A stretch of DNA of 64,000 bases from Natrialba aegyptia DSM 13077 (GTDB lineage Archaea; Halobacteriota; Halobacteria; Halobacteriales; Natrialbaceae): NCBI RefSeq assembly GCF_000337535.1, contig NZ_AOIP01000032.1:156896-220895 (forward strand). The letters are read 5' to 3'. Of the stretch, positions 52,584 to 61,280 are shown piece by piece; within the stretch, counting starts at the first letter, position 1, and the number at the start of each line of letters is the position of its first letter. A program made the translations under genes and the position numbers. Below the pieces are notes generated by a model, which was not told the origin of the DNA, made no database searches, and was given only the letters and a program-made list of their open reading frames with translations.

Positions 52584-53537
52584 TTAGAAGCGCCGACGAC
52601 CGCCGGGGCCGCCGGGACCGCCCGGGCCACCCGGCCCGCCGCCACCGAGTCTGAACTGCCCCGACGTGCGGACGGTTTTGGTTCGTTTGACGTACTCGCC
52701 GTAGGCGAGGCCGACGAGGAGACCGACGAGGTGAGCCGCGTGAGCGATATCTCCGCCGCCACCGGTGCCGATGAAGAAGATGCTAATGACCGCGGTCCCG
52801 GCCGTGAGTACCCAGATCGGAACGGGGAAGATCATGTAGAGGTAGACGGTGAGTTTCGGGTTCAGGACGGTGAGCACGCCCATGATCGCGAGGGCTGCAC
52901 CGCTGGCACCGAGGACGCCGCCAAAGCCCGGGATAACCGGCCCCTGATAGATTTGGATGGCAACCTGGCTGAGTCCGGCCAGGGCACCGCTGACGATAAA
53001 CAGCGCCGCGAACTTCCGCGACCCGACGTAGCGCTCGACGAGCGGGCCGAAGAAGAATATCACGATGCTGTTGAACACGATATGGAGGATACCACCATGG
53101 GCGAAGACGGACGTCACCCACGTCCAGACGTACTCCGGATGCTGGGGCGTCAGGACGAACAGATCCCGGACAAGTCCGGGGTAATTGAGTACCCCACTAA
53201 CAGCACCCACGACGATCTGTGCGAGGAACGTGAGCCACATCAGCGCGAGGAACGTATACGTCATGTTCCCGCGGAAGTACGCGAGCGGCCCGCCCGGTCC
53301 GGTATCGATCGGGAGGGCGTCGAGAACGCGCGAACTCGCGCTCTTCGACGTGCTTGTCCCGCCGTTGACGCTCTCGTCGAAGCCGCTGTCGAAGACGCCG
53401 CTCGGATCGTTCCAGTTTTGCAGGCCGGAGCAATCGTGGTTCTCTGGCAGCCGGTGGTCGGCACAATAAGTGCCGCCACAGTGCCGACAGTTGTACGGCA
53501 TGTTTTCGTCTTTCCCACACACGTCGCACGTAGCCAT
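52584..53537 (-). CDS. AN1-type zinc finger fused to a rhomboid protease
   Basis: The 317-aa protein begins with an AN1 finger (residues 1-35): CDVC, CRHC, YCADH and a final NHDC. A rhomboid core of six helices follows, with the catalytic Ser in GASGAALAIMG and His in AHAAHLVGLL. The C-terminal Gly/Pro-rich region (LGGGGPGG repeats) is disordered. Such intramembrane proteases cleave membrane proteins within their helices. The ATG at 53537 (MATCDVCGKDENMP) is the correct start; the reading frame continues far upstream through another gene. Confidence 0.93.
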   Translation of the reverse strand: MATCDVCGKDENMPYNCRHCGGTYCADHRLPENHDCSGLQNWNDPSGVFDSGFDESVNGGTSTSKSASSRVLDALPIDTGPGGPLAYFRGNMTYTFLALMWLTFLAQIVVGAVSGVLNYPGLVRDLFVLTPQHPEYVWTWVTSVFAHGGILHIVFNSIVIFFFGPLVERYVGSRKFAALFIVSGALAGLSQVAIQIYQGPVIPGFGGVLGASGAALAIMGVLTVLNPKLTVYLYMIFPVPIWVLTAGTAVISIFFIGTGGGGDIAHAAHLVGLLVGLAYGEYVKRTKTVRTSGQFRLGGGGPGGPGGPGGPGGRRRF

Positions 53538-53664
53538 TGATGGGGGTATGCACGGCGTCGCTAAGGGGTTTGGGGTTCGTGTGACTGACGGGTGCATGAC
53601 GAGAGCAGTATGGGAGTTCTGACCGGACTGTACATTTTTAGCGCCGCGAGCCCCATACTGAGAC

Positions 53665-54105
53665 GTGCAAGAGTTCGAGCGCAAGCAACTGCTCGAGCGC
53701 GTCGAGCGCGAGGGCGCGACCGTCGGCGCGGACATTCCGGAGACGATCACGGTCCAGGGCGAGGAGATCGACCTCCGAACGTTCGTCTTCGAGATCAAAC
53801 GCCGCGAGACCGTGCCAGCCGGCGAGCGCGATCGCGTCGAGCAGGCGAAACGCAACCTCCGCCGGGAACGCGTCGAGCGCATCGAGGCGATCGAGGAGGG
53901 CGACATCACCCGCGAGGAGGGCGAGGAACTGGCACAGAGCATCATCGGGATCGACCGGGGCCTGAACGCCCTCGAGAACCTCGGGCCGACGGATCTCGAG
54001 CGCGAACAAAAAGCCCAGCAGGCCGCCGACACGAAACGCTGGATGTCGTTCCTGAAACAGGCGCTCGGCCGCGAGGACGACGCGAGTTCACGGAGGGGGC
54101 GCTGA
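53665..54105 (+). CDS. DUF5788 family protein, first gene of the polX operon
   Basis: The 146-aa protein starts at GTG 53665 (M-Q-E-F-E-R-K-Q-L-L). It is a charged, mostly helical protein with GADIPETITVQGEEIDLRTF and many Glu/Arg/Gln residues in a coiled-coil-like middle. DUF5788 has no known role. It is followed by polX after a gap of only 5 bp, so they are cotranscribed, and a role tied to polX is likely by context only. Confidence 0.82.
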   Translation: MQEFERKQLLERVEREGATVGADIPETITVQGEEIDLRTFVFEIKRRETVPAGERDRVEQAKRNLRRERVERIEAIEEGDITREEGEELAQSIIGIDRGLNALENLGPTDLEREQKAQQAADTKRWMSFLKQALGREDDASSRRGR

Positions 54106-54110
54106 TCGCG

Positions 54111-55892
54111 ATGGCGACCAACGCCGAAATCGCCGGCCGCTTCGAGGAGTTCGCCGACCTGCTCGAGGCCGACGACGTGGAGTACAAACCGCGCGCGTAC
54201 CGCCGCGCGGCTGAAAACGTCCGTGCGCACCCGTCACCGATCGCCGACTACGTCGAGGCGGGCGACCGCGACGCCATCGAAGACATCGACGGCGTCGGCG
54301 ACGCGATCGCCACCAAAATCGTCGAGTACGTCGAAACGGGTTCGATCGATGAACTCGAGGAACTGCAGGCTGAACTCCCGATCGACATCGCCGACATCAC
54401 CCGGATCGAGGGCGTCGGCCCGAAGACGGCCGGGAAGCTGTACCACGAGCTGGGTATCGAAACCCTGGACGATCTCGAGGCGGCCGCCGAAGCGAACGAG
54501 ATACAGGCGGTCTCTGGTTTCGGCCCGAAAACCGAGCAGAACATCCGCGACAACATCGAGTTCGCCCGCGAGGTCGGGACGCGCCAACTGCTCGGCGAGG
54601 CGCGCCCGCTCGCCGACGACGTGCTCGCCGAACTCGAGGGGATCGAGGAAGTCGAACGCTGCGAGGTCGCCGGCTCGATCCGGCGGTGGCGTGAGACGAT
54701 CGGTGACGTCGACGTCCTCGTCGGAACGAACGACAACGAGGCCGTCATCGAGCAGTTCGTCGAATGGGACTCCGTCGACAGCGAGATCGAGTCGGGACCG
54801 GCGAAGGCGAGCGTTCGCGTCGGCGAGATTCGCGTGGATCTTCGCGTCGTCGTCCCCGACGAGTTCGGCGCGGCGCTGCAGTACTTTACGGGGAGCAAGG
54901 ACCACAACGTCAGCCTGCGAAACTACGCGATCGATCGGGGGTTGAAGGTGAACGAGTACGGCGTGTTCGACGTGAGCGAGGTCGACGCCGGCCCAGACGG
55001 CGACGGGTCGGACTCGGCGACGGACGGCAGTCAACGCGTCGGCGACCGGCTGGCGGGCGAGACGGAGGAGGGGATGTACGAGGCCCTCGGGCTGGACTGG
55101 ATGCCGCCCGAGTTGCGGACGGATCGGGGCGAGATCGAGGCATCCGAGTCGGGAACGCTTCCCGACCTGCTTACGCGCGAGGACATCCGTGGCGACTTCC
55201 ACAGCCACACGGAGTGGTCGGACGGCAACAACACCATCGAGGAGATGGTCGAGGCCGCCGACGGGCGCGGCTACGATTACTTCGGACTCGCCGACCACGC
55301 CGAGGGACCGGGTATCGTCGGCGGAATGGGGCTATCGGACACCGAAATCCTAGAGCAGGTCGAGCAGATCCGCGAAGTCGACGCCGCGAGCGACATCGCC
55401 GTCTTCGCCGGCATCGAGGCGAACGTCGACGCCGACGGCGAGATCGGCCTCTCCACGGAGGCCATCGACGCCCTCGACGTGATCGTCGCGTCGACGCACA
55501 GCGCCCTCGACCAGGACACCGAGCGGGCGACGAACCGGCTCGTTCGCGCGGTCGAAAACCCCGCGGTCGACGTACTGGGCCATCCGAGCGGCCGACTGCT
55601 GAACGAACGCTCCGGACTCGACTTCGACGCGACCGCCCTCGGCGAGGCGGCCGCCGAACACGACACCGCACTCGAGGTAAACAGCAACCCGCGACGCCTG
55701 GACCTGTGGGGTAGCGCCGTCCAGGCCGCCATCGACGCGGGTGCCAAGATCGCCATCAACACGGACGCCCACCAGCCGTCGACGCTCGAGTTCATGCGCT
55801 GGGGCGTCCACACGGCCCGCCGCGGGTGGGCCGAACCGGGAGACGTAATCAACACCTGGGAACTCGAGGCGGTGCGGGAGTTCTTGCACTGA
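54111..55892 (+). CDS. polX: DNA polymerase X with PHP domain
   Basis: The 593-aa repair polymerase/exonuclease starts at ATG 54111 (MATNAEIAGRFEEFADLLE). The X-family part (about 1-320) has helix-hairpin-helix motifs (EGVGPKTAGKLYHELG) and the catalytic GSIRRWRETIGDVDVLV with Asp-x-Asp, plus VRVDLRVV as third Asp. The PHP domain (about 345-593) has DFHSHTEWSDG, GLADHAEG, GIEANVD and a final TDAHQPS, keeping the metal His/Asp set. It fills short gaps in base excision repair. An Asp/Ser-rich linker joins the domains. Confidence 0.96.
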   Translation: MATNAEIAGRFEEFADLLEADDVEYKPRAYRRAAENVRAHPSPIADYVEAGDRDAIEDIDGVGDAIATKIVEYVETGSIDELEELQAELPIDIADITRIEGVGPKTAGKLYHELGIETLDDLEAAAEANEIQAVSGFGPKTEQNIRDNIEFAREVGTRQLLGEARPLADDVLAELEGIEEVERCEVAGSIRRWRETIGDVDVLVGTNDNEAVIEQFVEWDSVDSEIESGPAKASVRVGEIRVDLRVVVPDEFGAALQYFTGSKDHNVSLRNYAIDRGLKVNEYGVFDVSEVDAGPDGDGSDSATDGSQRVGDRLAGETEEGMYEALGLDWMPPELRTDRGEIEASESGTLPDLLTREDIRGDFHSHTEWSDGNNTIEEMVEAADGRGYDYFGLADHAEGPGIVGGMGLSDTEILEQVEQIREVDAASDIAVFAGIEANVDADGEIGLSTEAIDALDVIVASTHSALDQDTERATNRLVRAVENPAVDVLGHPSGRLLNERSGLDFDATALGEAAAEHDTALEVNSNPRRLDLWGSAVQAAIDAGAKIAINTDAHQPSTLEFMRWGVHTARRGWAEPGDVINTWELEAVREFLH

Positions 55893-55918
55893 TCGGCTGT
55901 GCCGTTTTCGAACAGCCC

Positions 55919-56425
55919 ATGCAATTTCTCCTCGACACCATGTGCGGCGGCCTCGTCTCGTACCTCCGAATGTGCAACTACGACACCGTCTACGCCGGCG
56001 ACCGGAATCTGGAGGCGGACGACGACGTGATCGCCGCCGCTCGCGCCGACGACCGAACGATCGTGACGCGCGATAGTGAACTCGCGAACCGTGCCGCGGA
56101 CGCGATTCTCTTGACGGCACACGAGGTCGACGAGCAACTCGCGCAACTGCACGAGGCCGGCGTCGAACTCGAACTCCCGCCGGAACCGGCCGTTTGCGGG
56201 CGGTGCAACGGACGGCTCGAACGGGTCGATCCGTCAGAATCGACGCCGGAGTACGCGCCAGAACCCGGCGCGTTCGAGAGCGAAACGCCGGCCGCCGGTC
56301 GGGACGACGGATCGTCACGGTCGTCGACGGGCCCTACCCCGGTCTGGCGCTGTCAGTCGTGCGGGCAGTATTTCTGGCGCGGCAGTCACTGGGAACGGGT
56401 TGGCGAGACGCTTCCCGATTGCTGA
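55919..56425 (+). CDS. Mut7-C RNase domain protein
   Basis: The 168-aa protein from ATG 55919 (MQFLLDTMCGGL) is a PIN-like Mut7-C domain (RMCNYDTVYAGD, VTRDSELANRA). It ends with two Cys pairs, CGRC and CQSCGQYFWRGSHW, a zinc ribbon. Archaeal homologues are thought to act in RNA processing or ribosome quality. It is 26 bp after polX in the same direction and probably part of the operon. Confidence 0.88.
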   Translation: MQFLLDTMCGGLVSYLRMCNYDTVYAGDRNLEADDDVIAAARADDRTIVTRDSELANRAADAILLTAHEVDEQLAQLHEAGVELELPPEPAVCGRCNGRLERVDPSESTPEYAPEPGAFESETPAAGRDDGSSRSSTGPTPVWRCQSCGQYFWRGSHWERVGETLPDC

Positions 56426-56521
56426 TCGACGCTCTGGACTGCGGCGCTGGGAAGGGGGGAGAGTGCGTGGAGGAGGAGCGGACGGAACGATGCCGTGATT
56501 CGATGAGAAACGACCGACGCC

Positions 56522-57295
56522 TCAGTAAACGGCCGCATCGTCGAACCGGCCGTCGTATGCGATGTGATCCGGATGCGTCGGCTCCGTGCCGGAGAGAAAC
56601 AGCCGGTCGGCCTTCTCCCAGGTGTTCTCATAGCCCAGATGGAGCAACTCGTTCGCCGTCGTTCGCCACCGTCGCAGGCCGTTCTTATAGACGACGCGCC
56701 GCGAGACGCCGTCGTCGAGTGCATCGAGGAGGTCCCGTTCCGTTTCGATCGCCCGCTCGAAGACGGTGTAGGCGCTCCCGATCGAACGCGGGAGATGGGC
56801 GTAGGACGACGTATACGGGGGATACTCGAGTTCAGTTGCGAGTTCCCGAGCCCGCCGGTTGTGGTGGGGCAGATGCTTCGGGTTGAAAATCTCGATCGCG
56901 TCGATCGTCCCCTCGTAGCGGTACAGATCGGCGGTCGTGAGACTGACGGTGGCGAACTCGGGATGCGGAACGAGGACCGTTGCGTCCTGGCGGTCGAACT
57001 CGGCCATCGCCGCTTCGAGCGAGATGAAATCGGGAACTGGGTCCTCGAGACCCAGCGCGAGGACGTGTTTCCGGTCCGTCCAGGTGCCGGTAAACACCTC
57101 GCGGGCGGGGATGACCAACAGCTCTTCGGTCGAATACCGGGCTGCAATCTCGCGAATCTCCGGTAGCCGCCGGAAGTGCGGTGCATAGACCATCGCGTCG
57201 AGTCCTGCCTCGGTCGCCCGTTCGATCACGGCCTCGTTGAGGACCTTCGTGTGACAGTCGACTCGAGACGCCACTCCGTCGCTCACGTCACTCAC
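56522..57295 (-). CDS. PHP-domain-associated protein
   Basis: The 257-aa protein begins V-S-D-V-S-D-G from GTG 57295 and has the PHP metal-binding pattern at RVDCHTKVLNE, VYAPHFRRLPEI, VIPAREVFTG, HPEFATVSLTTAD and EIFNPKHLPHHNRR. It could be a phosphoesterase; the exact substrate is unknown. It converges on the Mut7-C gene, and the next gene is divergent with a 265-bp gap in which I see nothing. Confidence 0.85.
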   Translation of the reverse strand: MSDVSDGVASRVDCHTKVLNEAVIERATEAGLDAMVYAPHFRRLPEIREIAARYSTEELLVIPAREVFTGTWTDRKHVLALGLEDPVPDFISLEAAMAEFDRQDATVLVPHPEFATVSLTTADLYRYEGTIDAIEIFNPKHLPHHNRRARELATELEYPPYTSSYAHLPRSIGSAYTVFERAIETERDLLDALDDGVSRRVVYKNGLRRWRTTANELLHLGYENTWEKADRLFLSGTEPTHPDHIAYDGRFDDAAVY

Positions 57296-57560
57296 ATGCC
57301 CCCGTTTCGCGACCGAAAAGTTATGAATTCTGATTCTGAACTCGGTTAACGGTTGGATCTGGGCCGGAATGGTGTATGGCTGTCACTATCAGACTCGGCA
57401 TCTCACGATTATTTCTTGTCATTTCTACACCTGTCGCTACCGATTCGATGGTCACGAGTTCCATCCTGCTCCCTGGCGGTGGGACTTCTATGTCTGTTTG
57501 CGATCACATAGACTGCGAAAAGACCATTAGGACGGCCTCTCGAGTTCACTGTGAAGACGA

Positions 57561-57848
57561 ATGGCCTGGGAATGTGGAATCGATGGCTGTGGCGAGGTCT
57601 TCGCGGATGTCGAATCGGCCGTCGTCCATCAGGCGACCGAGCACGACCAGTGTGAGTGCAACGTCTGTGGGACGGTCGTTCCGGACGGCTATCTCGCGAT
57701 TCGGCACGCCTTTACGGAACATAGTCGTGCGGAGTACGTCCGCGCGTACGGCGCGAGTTCAGCCGAGGTTCGCGAGCGCGAGGAACTGCTGTCGGCGATC
57801 GAGGATGTGGCGGATACCGAAGCGATCGCAACTGAGTTAGATCGGTAG
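57561..57848 (+). CDS. Two-finger zinc protein (C2H2-type, DUF7565-like)
   Basis: The 95-aa protein has CGIDGCGEVFADVESAVVHQ with a C2H2-like finger, then ECNVCGTVVPDGYLAIRH with a second. The C-terminus is a helical, acidic region. Small haloarchaeal zinc-finger proteins of this sort are probable nucleic-acid or protein-binding adaptors. Confidence 0.8.
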   Translation: MAWECGIDGCGEVFADVESAVVHQATEHDQCECNVCGTVVPDGYLAIRHAFTEHSRAEYVRAYGASSAEVREREELLSAIEDVADTEAIATELDR

Positions 57849-57941
57849 CGGGTCGGCGCGACAGTCGAAGTGCCAGTCGGGAAAAAGCGGTGCTGGTGGG
57901 TGTTCGCAATTCGAGACGAGATGCGCCGGACGGTGGTCGTC

Positions 57942-58379
57942 TTAGCGCTCGTCGCTGTCCAGCACGCGAATCTGGTCCCCGCGGACCGTCACCGGGATCG
58001 GAACCGTCGCCTCGTAGAGTTCGACCGTCACCTGATCTTTGCCCTCGTCGATGCGCTGGACCTGGGCCTTCTCGCCCTTGAACGGGCCGGCGATGAGTTC
58101 GACGATGTCGCCCTCGGCGATCCCTTCGACGTCCGGCTTCGGCGAGAGGAAGTGCTCGACTTCGGAGATATCCGACTCGCCCGGGACGATGTTGCGGGCG
58201 TGTGGGATGTCCTCGAGGACGCGGCTCAGGACGGCGTCACCGTCGGCCTCGACCATCACGTAGGAGGTGAGCGAGTCCGGGGCGAGTGCGGCGTGAATCT
58301 CGGGTTCCTCGCGGTTGATGATCATGTCCGCGACGGTGCGTTCCTGACTCGCCGTCGTTTTGACAGCGAAGATGCCCAT
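57942..58379 (-). CDS. spt5: Transcription elongation factor Spt5
   Basis: The 145-aa archaeal Spt5 (NusG-like) has an NGN domain ([20 protein letters not shown], and HARNIVPGE) and a KOW domain (about 90-125, [19 protein letters not shown]). It binds RNA polymerase to raise processivity. The start is coupled by TGATG overlap with secE. Confidence 0.97.
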   Translation of the reverse strand: MGIFAVKTTASQERTVADMIINREEPEIHAALAPDSLTSYVMVEADGDAVLSRVLEDIPHARNIVPGESDISEVEHFLSPKPDVEGIAEGDIVELIAGPFKGEKAQVQRIDEGKDQVTVELYEATVPIPVTVRGDQIRVLDSDER

Positions 58380-58555
58380 CAGAGACCACCGCCCGGTAAC
58401 AGAAGCATGATCCCTCCAATGATGAATCCGAGCAATCCGACCAGGAGGATTCCTGCACCGGCGATTTTCGATACCTGGAAGAACTCCTGACTGGTGGGTG
58501 TCGTCGCCATTTTCAACACCCGAACGTACGAGGTGAGGTCGTAGGGAACGTCCAT
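58379..58555 (-). CDS. secE: Preprotein translocase subunit SecE/Sec61-gamma
   Basis: A 58-codon frame from ATG 58555 gives a basic amphipathic start ([20 protein letters not shown]), then [15 protein letters not shown] and one membrane helix (about 32-52) ending LLLPGGGL. This is the typical size and shape of archaeal SecE, the clamp around SecY. Its stop overlaps the Spt5 start by 1 nt. The secE-spt5 order is conserved in archaea. Confidence 0.95.
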   Translation of the reverse strand: MDVPYDLTSYVRVLKMATTPTSQEFFQVSKIAGAGILLVGLLGFIIGGIMLLLPGGGL

Positions 58556-58655
58556 ATTTGTCTATTCACAGCGCGGGGTCTTTTATTTGTCTTTCGTGTC
58601 CCACGTTGCACTCGACGGCCTGTCGTCCAAACCGTTCGACAACGAAGCCGGGCAC

Positions 58656-58910
58656 ATGGCAGAAGACGATACCGACCGCGCGGACGAGTACGAATCCGAA
58701 CGCGAGGCGGAGATCGAAGACGAACTCGAACGGATCGACCGCGATCCCGACGAAGCCGACGACGGGAGCACCGAAGTCGGCTCGCAGAGCGCCCCACGGC
58801 GCGACGACCGCGGCGGGGCTGCCGACGATGAACTCGAAGAAACGAGCGAGGAAGCAGAGAACAAGGACGCAGAGAACGAGGCGGACGACCAAGCGGAGAC
58901 AACCGACTAA
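58656..58910 (+). CDS. Small acidic low-complexity protein
   Basis: The 84-aa protein from ATG 58656 (MAEDDTDRADEYESERE) is nearly all Asp, Glu, Ala and Arg with no hydrophobic core and should be intrinsically disordered. Upstream the frame continues to 58587 without support. It converges on the F420-dependent oxidoreductase with 10 bp between. It could be a real halophilic adaptation protein or a spurious call. Confidence 0.55.
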   Translation: MAEDDTDRADEYESEREAEIEDELERIDRDPDEADDGSTEVGSQSAPRRDDRGGAADDELEETSEEAENKDAENEADDQAETTD

Positions 58911-58920
58911 CACACGGTAC

Positions 58921-59883
58921 TCATTCGATCGCCGGTATCACTTCGTTCTCGTAGAACTCGACGAACTCGGCCTGGTTCGGCCCGATCTGGTGAATCGTGA
59001 CGTGGTCGAAGCCGGCGTCGACGTACTCCTGGATCGCCGAGATGTGCGCTTCGGGATCCGGCCCGCAGACGACTCGCTCCGCGATTTCGTCCGCCGTAAC
59101 CGCTTCAGTCGCCTGCTCGAAGTGAGCGGGCGTCGCGAGTTCCCACATGAGTTTCCCCGGCAGTGCCGCTTGCGGCCAGATTTCGTGAGCCGTCTCGATC
59201 GCTTCCTGTTCGTCTTCGGCGTAGCAGATGTCGAGTTCAGCGTAGCGGGGTGCGTCCGCGGTCTCGTTTTCGTCCGTCTCGAAGGAGTCGACGAGGGTGT
59301 CGTCGGGACGGACGGCGACGAGGCCGTCGCCGATGTCGCCGGCGGCTTGTGCGGTTTTCGGGCCGTCGGCGGCGACGTGGATCGGCGGGAGGTCATCCGG
59401 GAGCGTGTAGATGCGAGCGTTCTCGACGGTGTAGTAGTCGCCGTGATAGCTCGTGGTGGTCCCTTCCCAGAGGGTGCGGATGACGTCGACGGCCTCGCGA
59501 AGCATCTCGAGTCGGATCTCGTGTTCCGGCCACCGGTCGCCGAGGATGTGTTCGCTCAGTTGCTCGCCGGTGCCGACGCCGAGGAAGAACCGGCCGGGAA
59601 GCTGGACGCCGGCCGTTGCGGCCGCCTGGGCGATGATCGCCGGATGGTAGCGGATAATCGGGCACGTGATCGCGGTGCCGAGTCGGAGATCGGTCGTCGC
59701 CTGTGCGATCGCGCCGATCACGTTCCAGGCGAACGGGCTCTCGCCCTGGGTCGATGTCCACGGATGGAAGTGATCCGAGATCATCGCGAACTCGAAGGCG
59801 GACTGTTCGGCGAGGGTGGCGTAGTCGACGAGTTCGTTGGGGCCGTGTTCCTCGCAGATGAGTTTGTAGCCGATTTCGGTCAT
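58921..59883 (-). CDS. F420-dependent LLM-class oxidoreductase (TIGR03557-like)
   Basis: The 320-aa TIM-barrel enzyme begins MTEIGYKLICEEHGPNELV and shows AMISDHFHPW, ERDRRLGTAITCPIIRYHPA-like central strand and LGVGTGEQLSEH, typical of F420-using luciferase-like reductases such as F420-dependent glucose-6-phosphate dehydrogenase relatives. The C-terminal part has WPQAALPGKLMWELATP. The substrate is unknown. Confidence 0.93.
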   Translation of the reverse strand: MTEIGYKLICEEHGPNELVDYATLAEQSAFEFAMISDHFHPWTSTQGESPFAWNVIGAIAQATTDLRLGTAITCPIIRYHPAIIAQAAATAGVQLPGRFFLGVGTGEQLSEHILGDRWPEHEIRLEMLREAVDVIRTLWEGTTTSYHGDYYTVENARIYTLPDDLPPIHVAADGPKTAQAAGDIGDGLVAVRPDDTLVDSFETDENETADAPRYAELDICYAEDEQEAIETAHEIWPQAALPGKLMWELATPAHFEQATEAVTADEIAERVVCGPDPEAHISAIQEYVDAGFDHVTIHQIGPNQAEFVEFYENEVIPAIE

Positions 59884-59961
59884 GGGTCGGGTGATCGGTC
59901 ACACCAGATCCGACGCCGACAATTGCGCGCTTGCAACTGCCGAGTCTCGGCAAGCGGCTGC

Positions 59962-61119
59962 TCAGGGCGGTTCGGGCGGCGTTTGGGTCTGCGTCTCTTG
60001 TTCGGGTCGCTCTTCGAGGGTGAGATCGACCGTCTGGTGGTCTCCGTCGCGGACGATCTCGATTTCGATCGTGTCTTCGGGGGAGGTATCGAGCGCCAGA
60101 ACGGTCGAAAGGCGGTCCTCGTTCGGGATCGGTTCGCCTTCGATGGCGACGATTACGTCGCCGCCGACGGGGACGGGCGTTCCGTCGACGGTCGTCTCCT
60201 CGGAGACCGGTTCGAGGACGCCGTCGGCGGGAGAATCGGGGACGGTTTCCGCGACGAGTACGCCGCGCGGTTCGTCGAGGTCGTTCGCCTCGGCGATCCG
60301 TGGCCCGACCGGGAGGACGCCGACGCCCATGTAGGCGTGTTCGTACGTCCCGGTGTCGATAAGTTGCGGGACGACTCGTTCCGCGAGGAGTGCGGAGATG
60401 GCAAAGCCGATCGTCTGGCTGGCACCGGCGAAGACGATGCCGAGCACGTCGCCGTCGAGAGTGACGAGCGGGCCGCCGCTGTTGCCGGGGTTGACCGGCG
60501 CGTCGGTCTGGATCGCGGCGGGGATGGCGAAGCCGGTCGGGCTCGGAAGCGAGCGGTCGATCCCGCTGACGAGTCCCTGTGAGACGGAGGCATCAAGTCC
60601 GAGCGGGTTGCCGAGGGCGAGCACCTCCTGGCCGATGACGGGGTCGTCGTCGGCAAAGGAGAGTCCGTTGACGATGTCGGGGAAGTCGTCGACCTCGATA
60701 ACGGCGATGTCGCTGTGCGGATCGGCGCCGACGACCGAGCCGGTTCGCCATTGCTCGTCGCGAAACTGGAGTTCGACGTCGCTCGCCTCGCCGACGACGT
60801 GGGCGTTGGTGATGACGTGGTCGTCGACGACGAATCCGGAGCCGAGCCCGCCCTGCTGATTTTCGGTCCCGGTACCGTCGCCGGTGCCCCCAACAACGAC
60901 GAGAACGACATCGTCGATGCTCTCGTCGTAGATTTCGGTGTACGGACTCTCGGATTCGGTTCCGGAGTCGGATCCGGTTTCGGATCCGGATTCGTTCTCG
61001 GAGTCCTGTGCCAGTACAGTCGTGGTTCCGCCGCCGATCAGGGCGACTGTGCCGACCAGGCCGGCCTGTGTTCGAAGGAACTGCCGTCGCGGAAGTGCTC
61101 GCTCTCGTTGTCGTTGCAT
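59962..61119 (-). CDS. HtrA/Deg family serine protease, Tat-exported
   Basis: The 385-aa protein from ATG 61119 has a twin-arginine signal (LPRRQFLRTQ with a hydrophobic run) and an Asp/Ser/Glu linker. The protease domain has His in ITNAHVVG, Asp in PHSDIAVIE and Ser in NPGNSGGPL, a complete triad. A C-terminal PDZ domain runs from about 250 (MGVGVLPVGP, GGDVIVAIEGEPI). It should degrade or refold proteins outside the membrane. The final Thr/Pro/Glu tail is disordered. Confidence 0.95.
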   Translation of the reverse strand: MQRQRERALPRRQFLRTQAGLVGTVALIGGGTTTVLAQDSENESGSETGSDSGTESESPYTEIYDESIDDVVLVVVGGTGDGTGTENQQGGLGSGFVVDDHVITNAHVVGEASDVELQFRDEQWRTGSVVGADPHSDIAVIEVDDFPDIVNGLSFADDDPVIGQEVLALGNPLGLDASVSQGLVSGIDRSLPSPTGFAIPAAIQTDAPVNPGNSGGPLVTLDGDVLGIVFAGASQTIGFAISALLAERVVPQLIDTGTYEHAYMGVGVLPVGPRIAEANDLDEPRGVLVAETVPDSPADGVLEPVSEETTVDGTPVPVGGDVIVAIEGEPIPNEDRLSTVLALDTSPEDTIEIEIVRDGDHQTVDLTLEERPEQETQTQTPPEPP

Positions 61120-61280
61120 CGTCGTGGGGGTCCCCACCCCGACGAACGCTATAAAACACGCCCCAGCACGGGCGCGGAAACGGAGAATCAGACGGTGGCG
61201 CGTGCCTCATCCGAACTGCGGACGGTCAGTTCCAGCGCACCCGTCGGGGTGATGGCGGGCAATCGCTACAGCGGACCGTC

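Noticed and set aside
58558..60582. 674-codon open frame on the plus strand
   Set aside because: It runs antisense through the F420 oxidoreductase and HtrA genes and has no recognisable domains.
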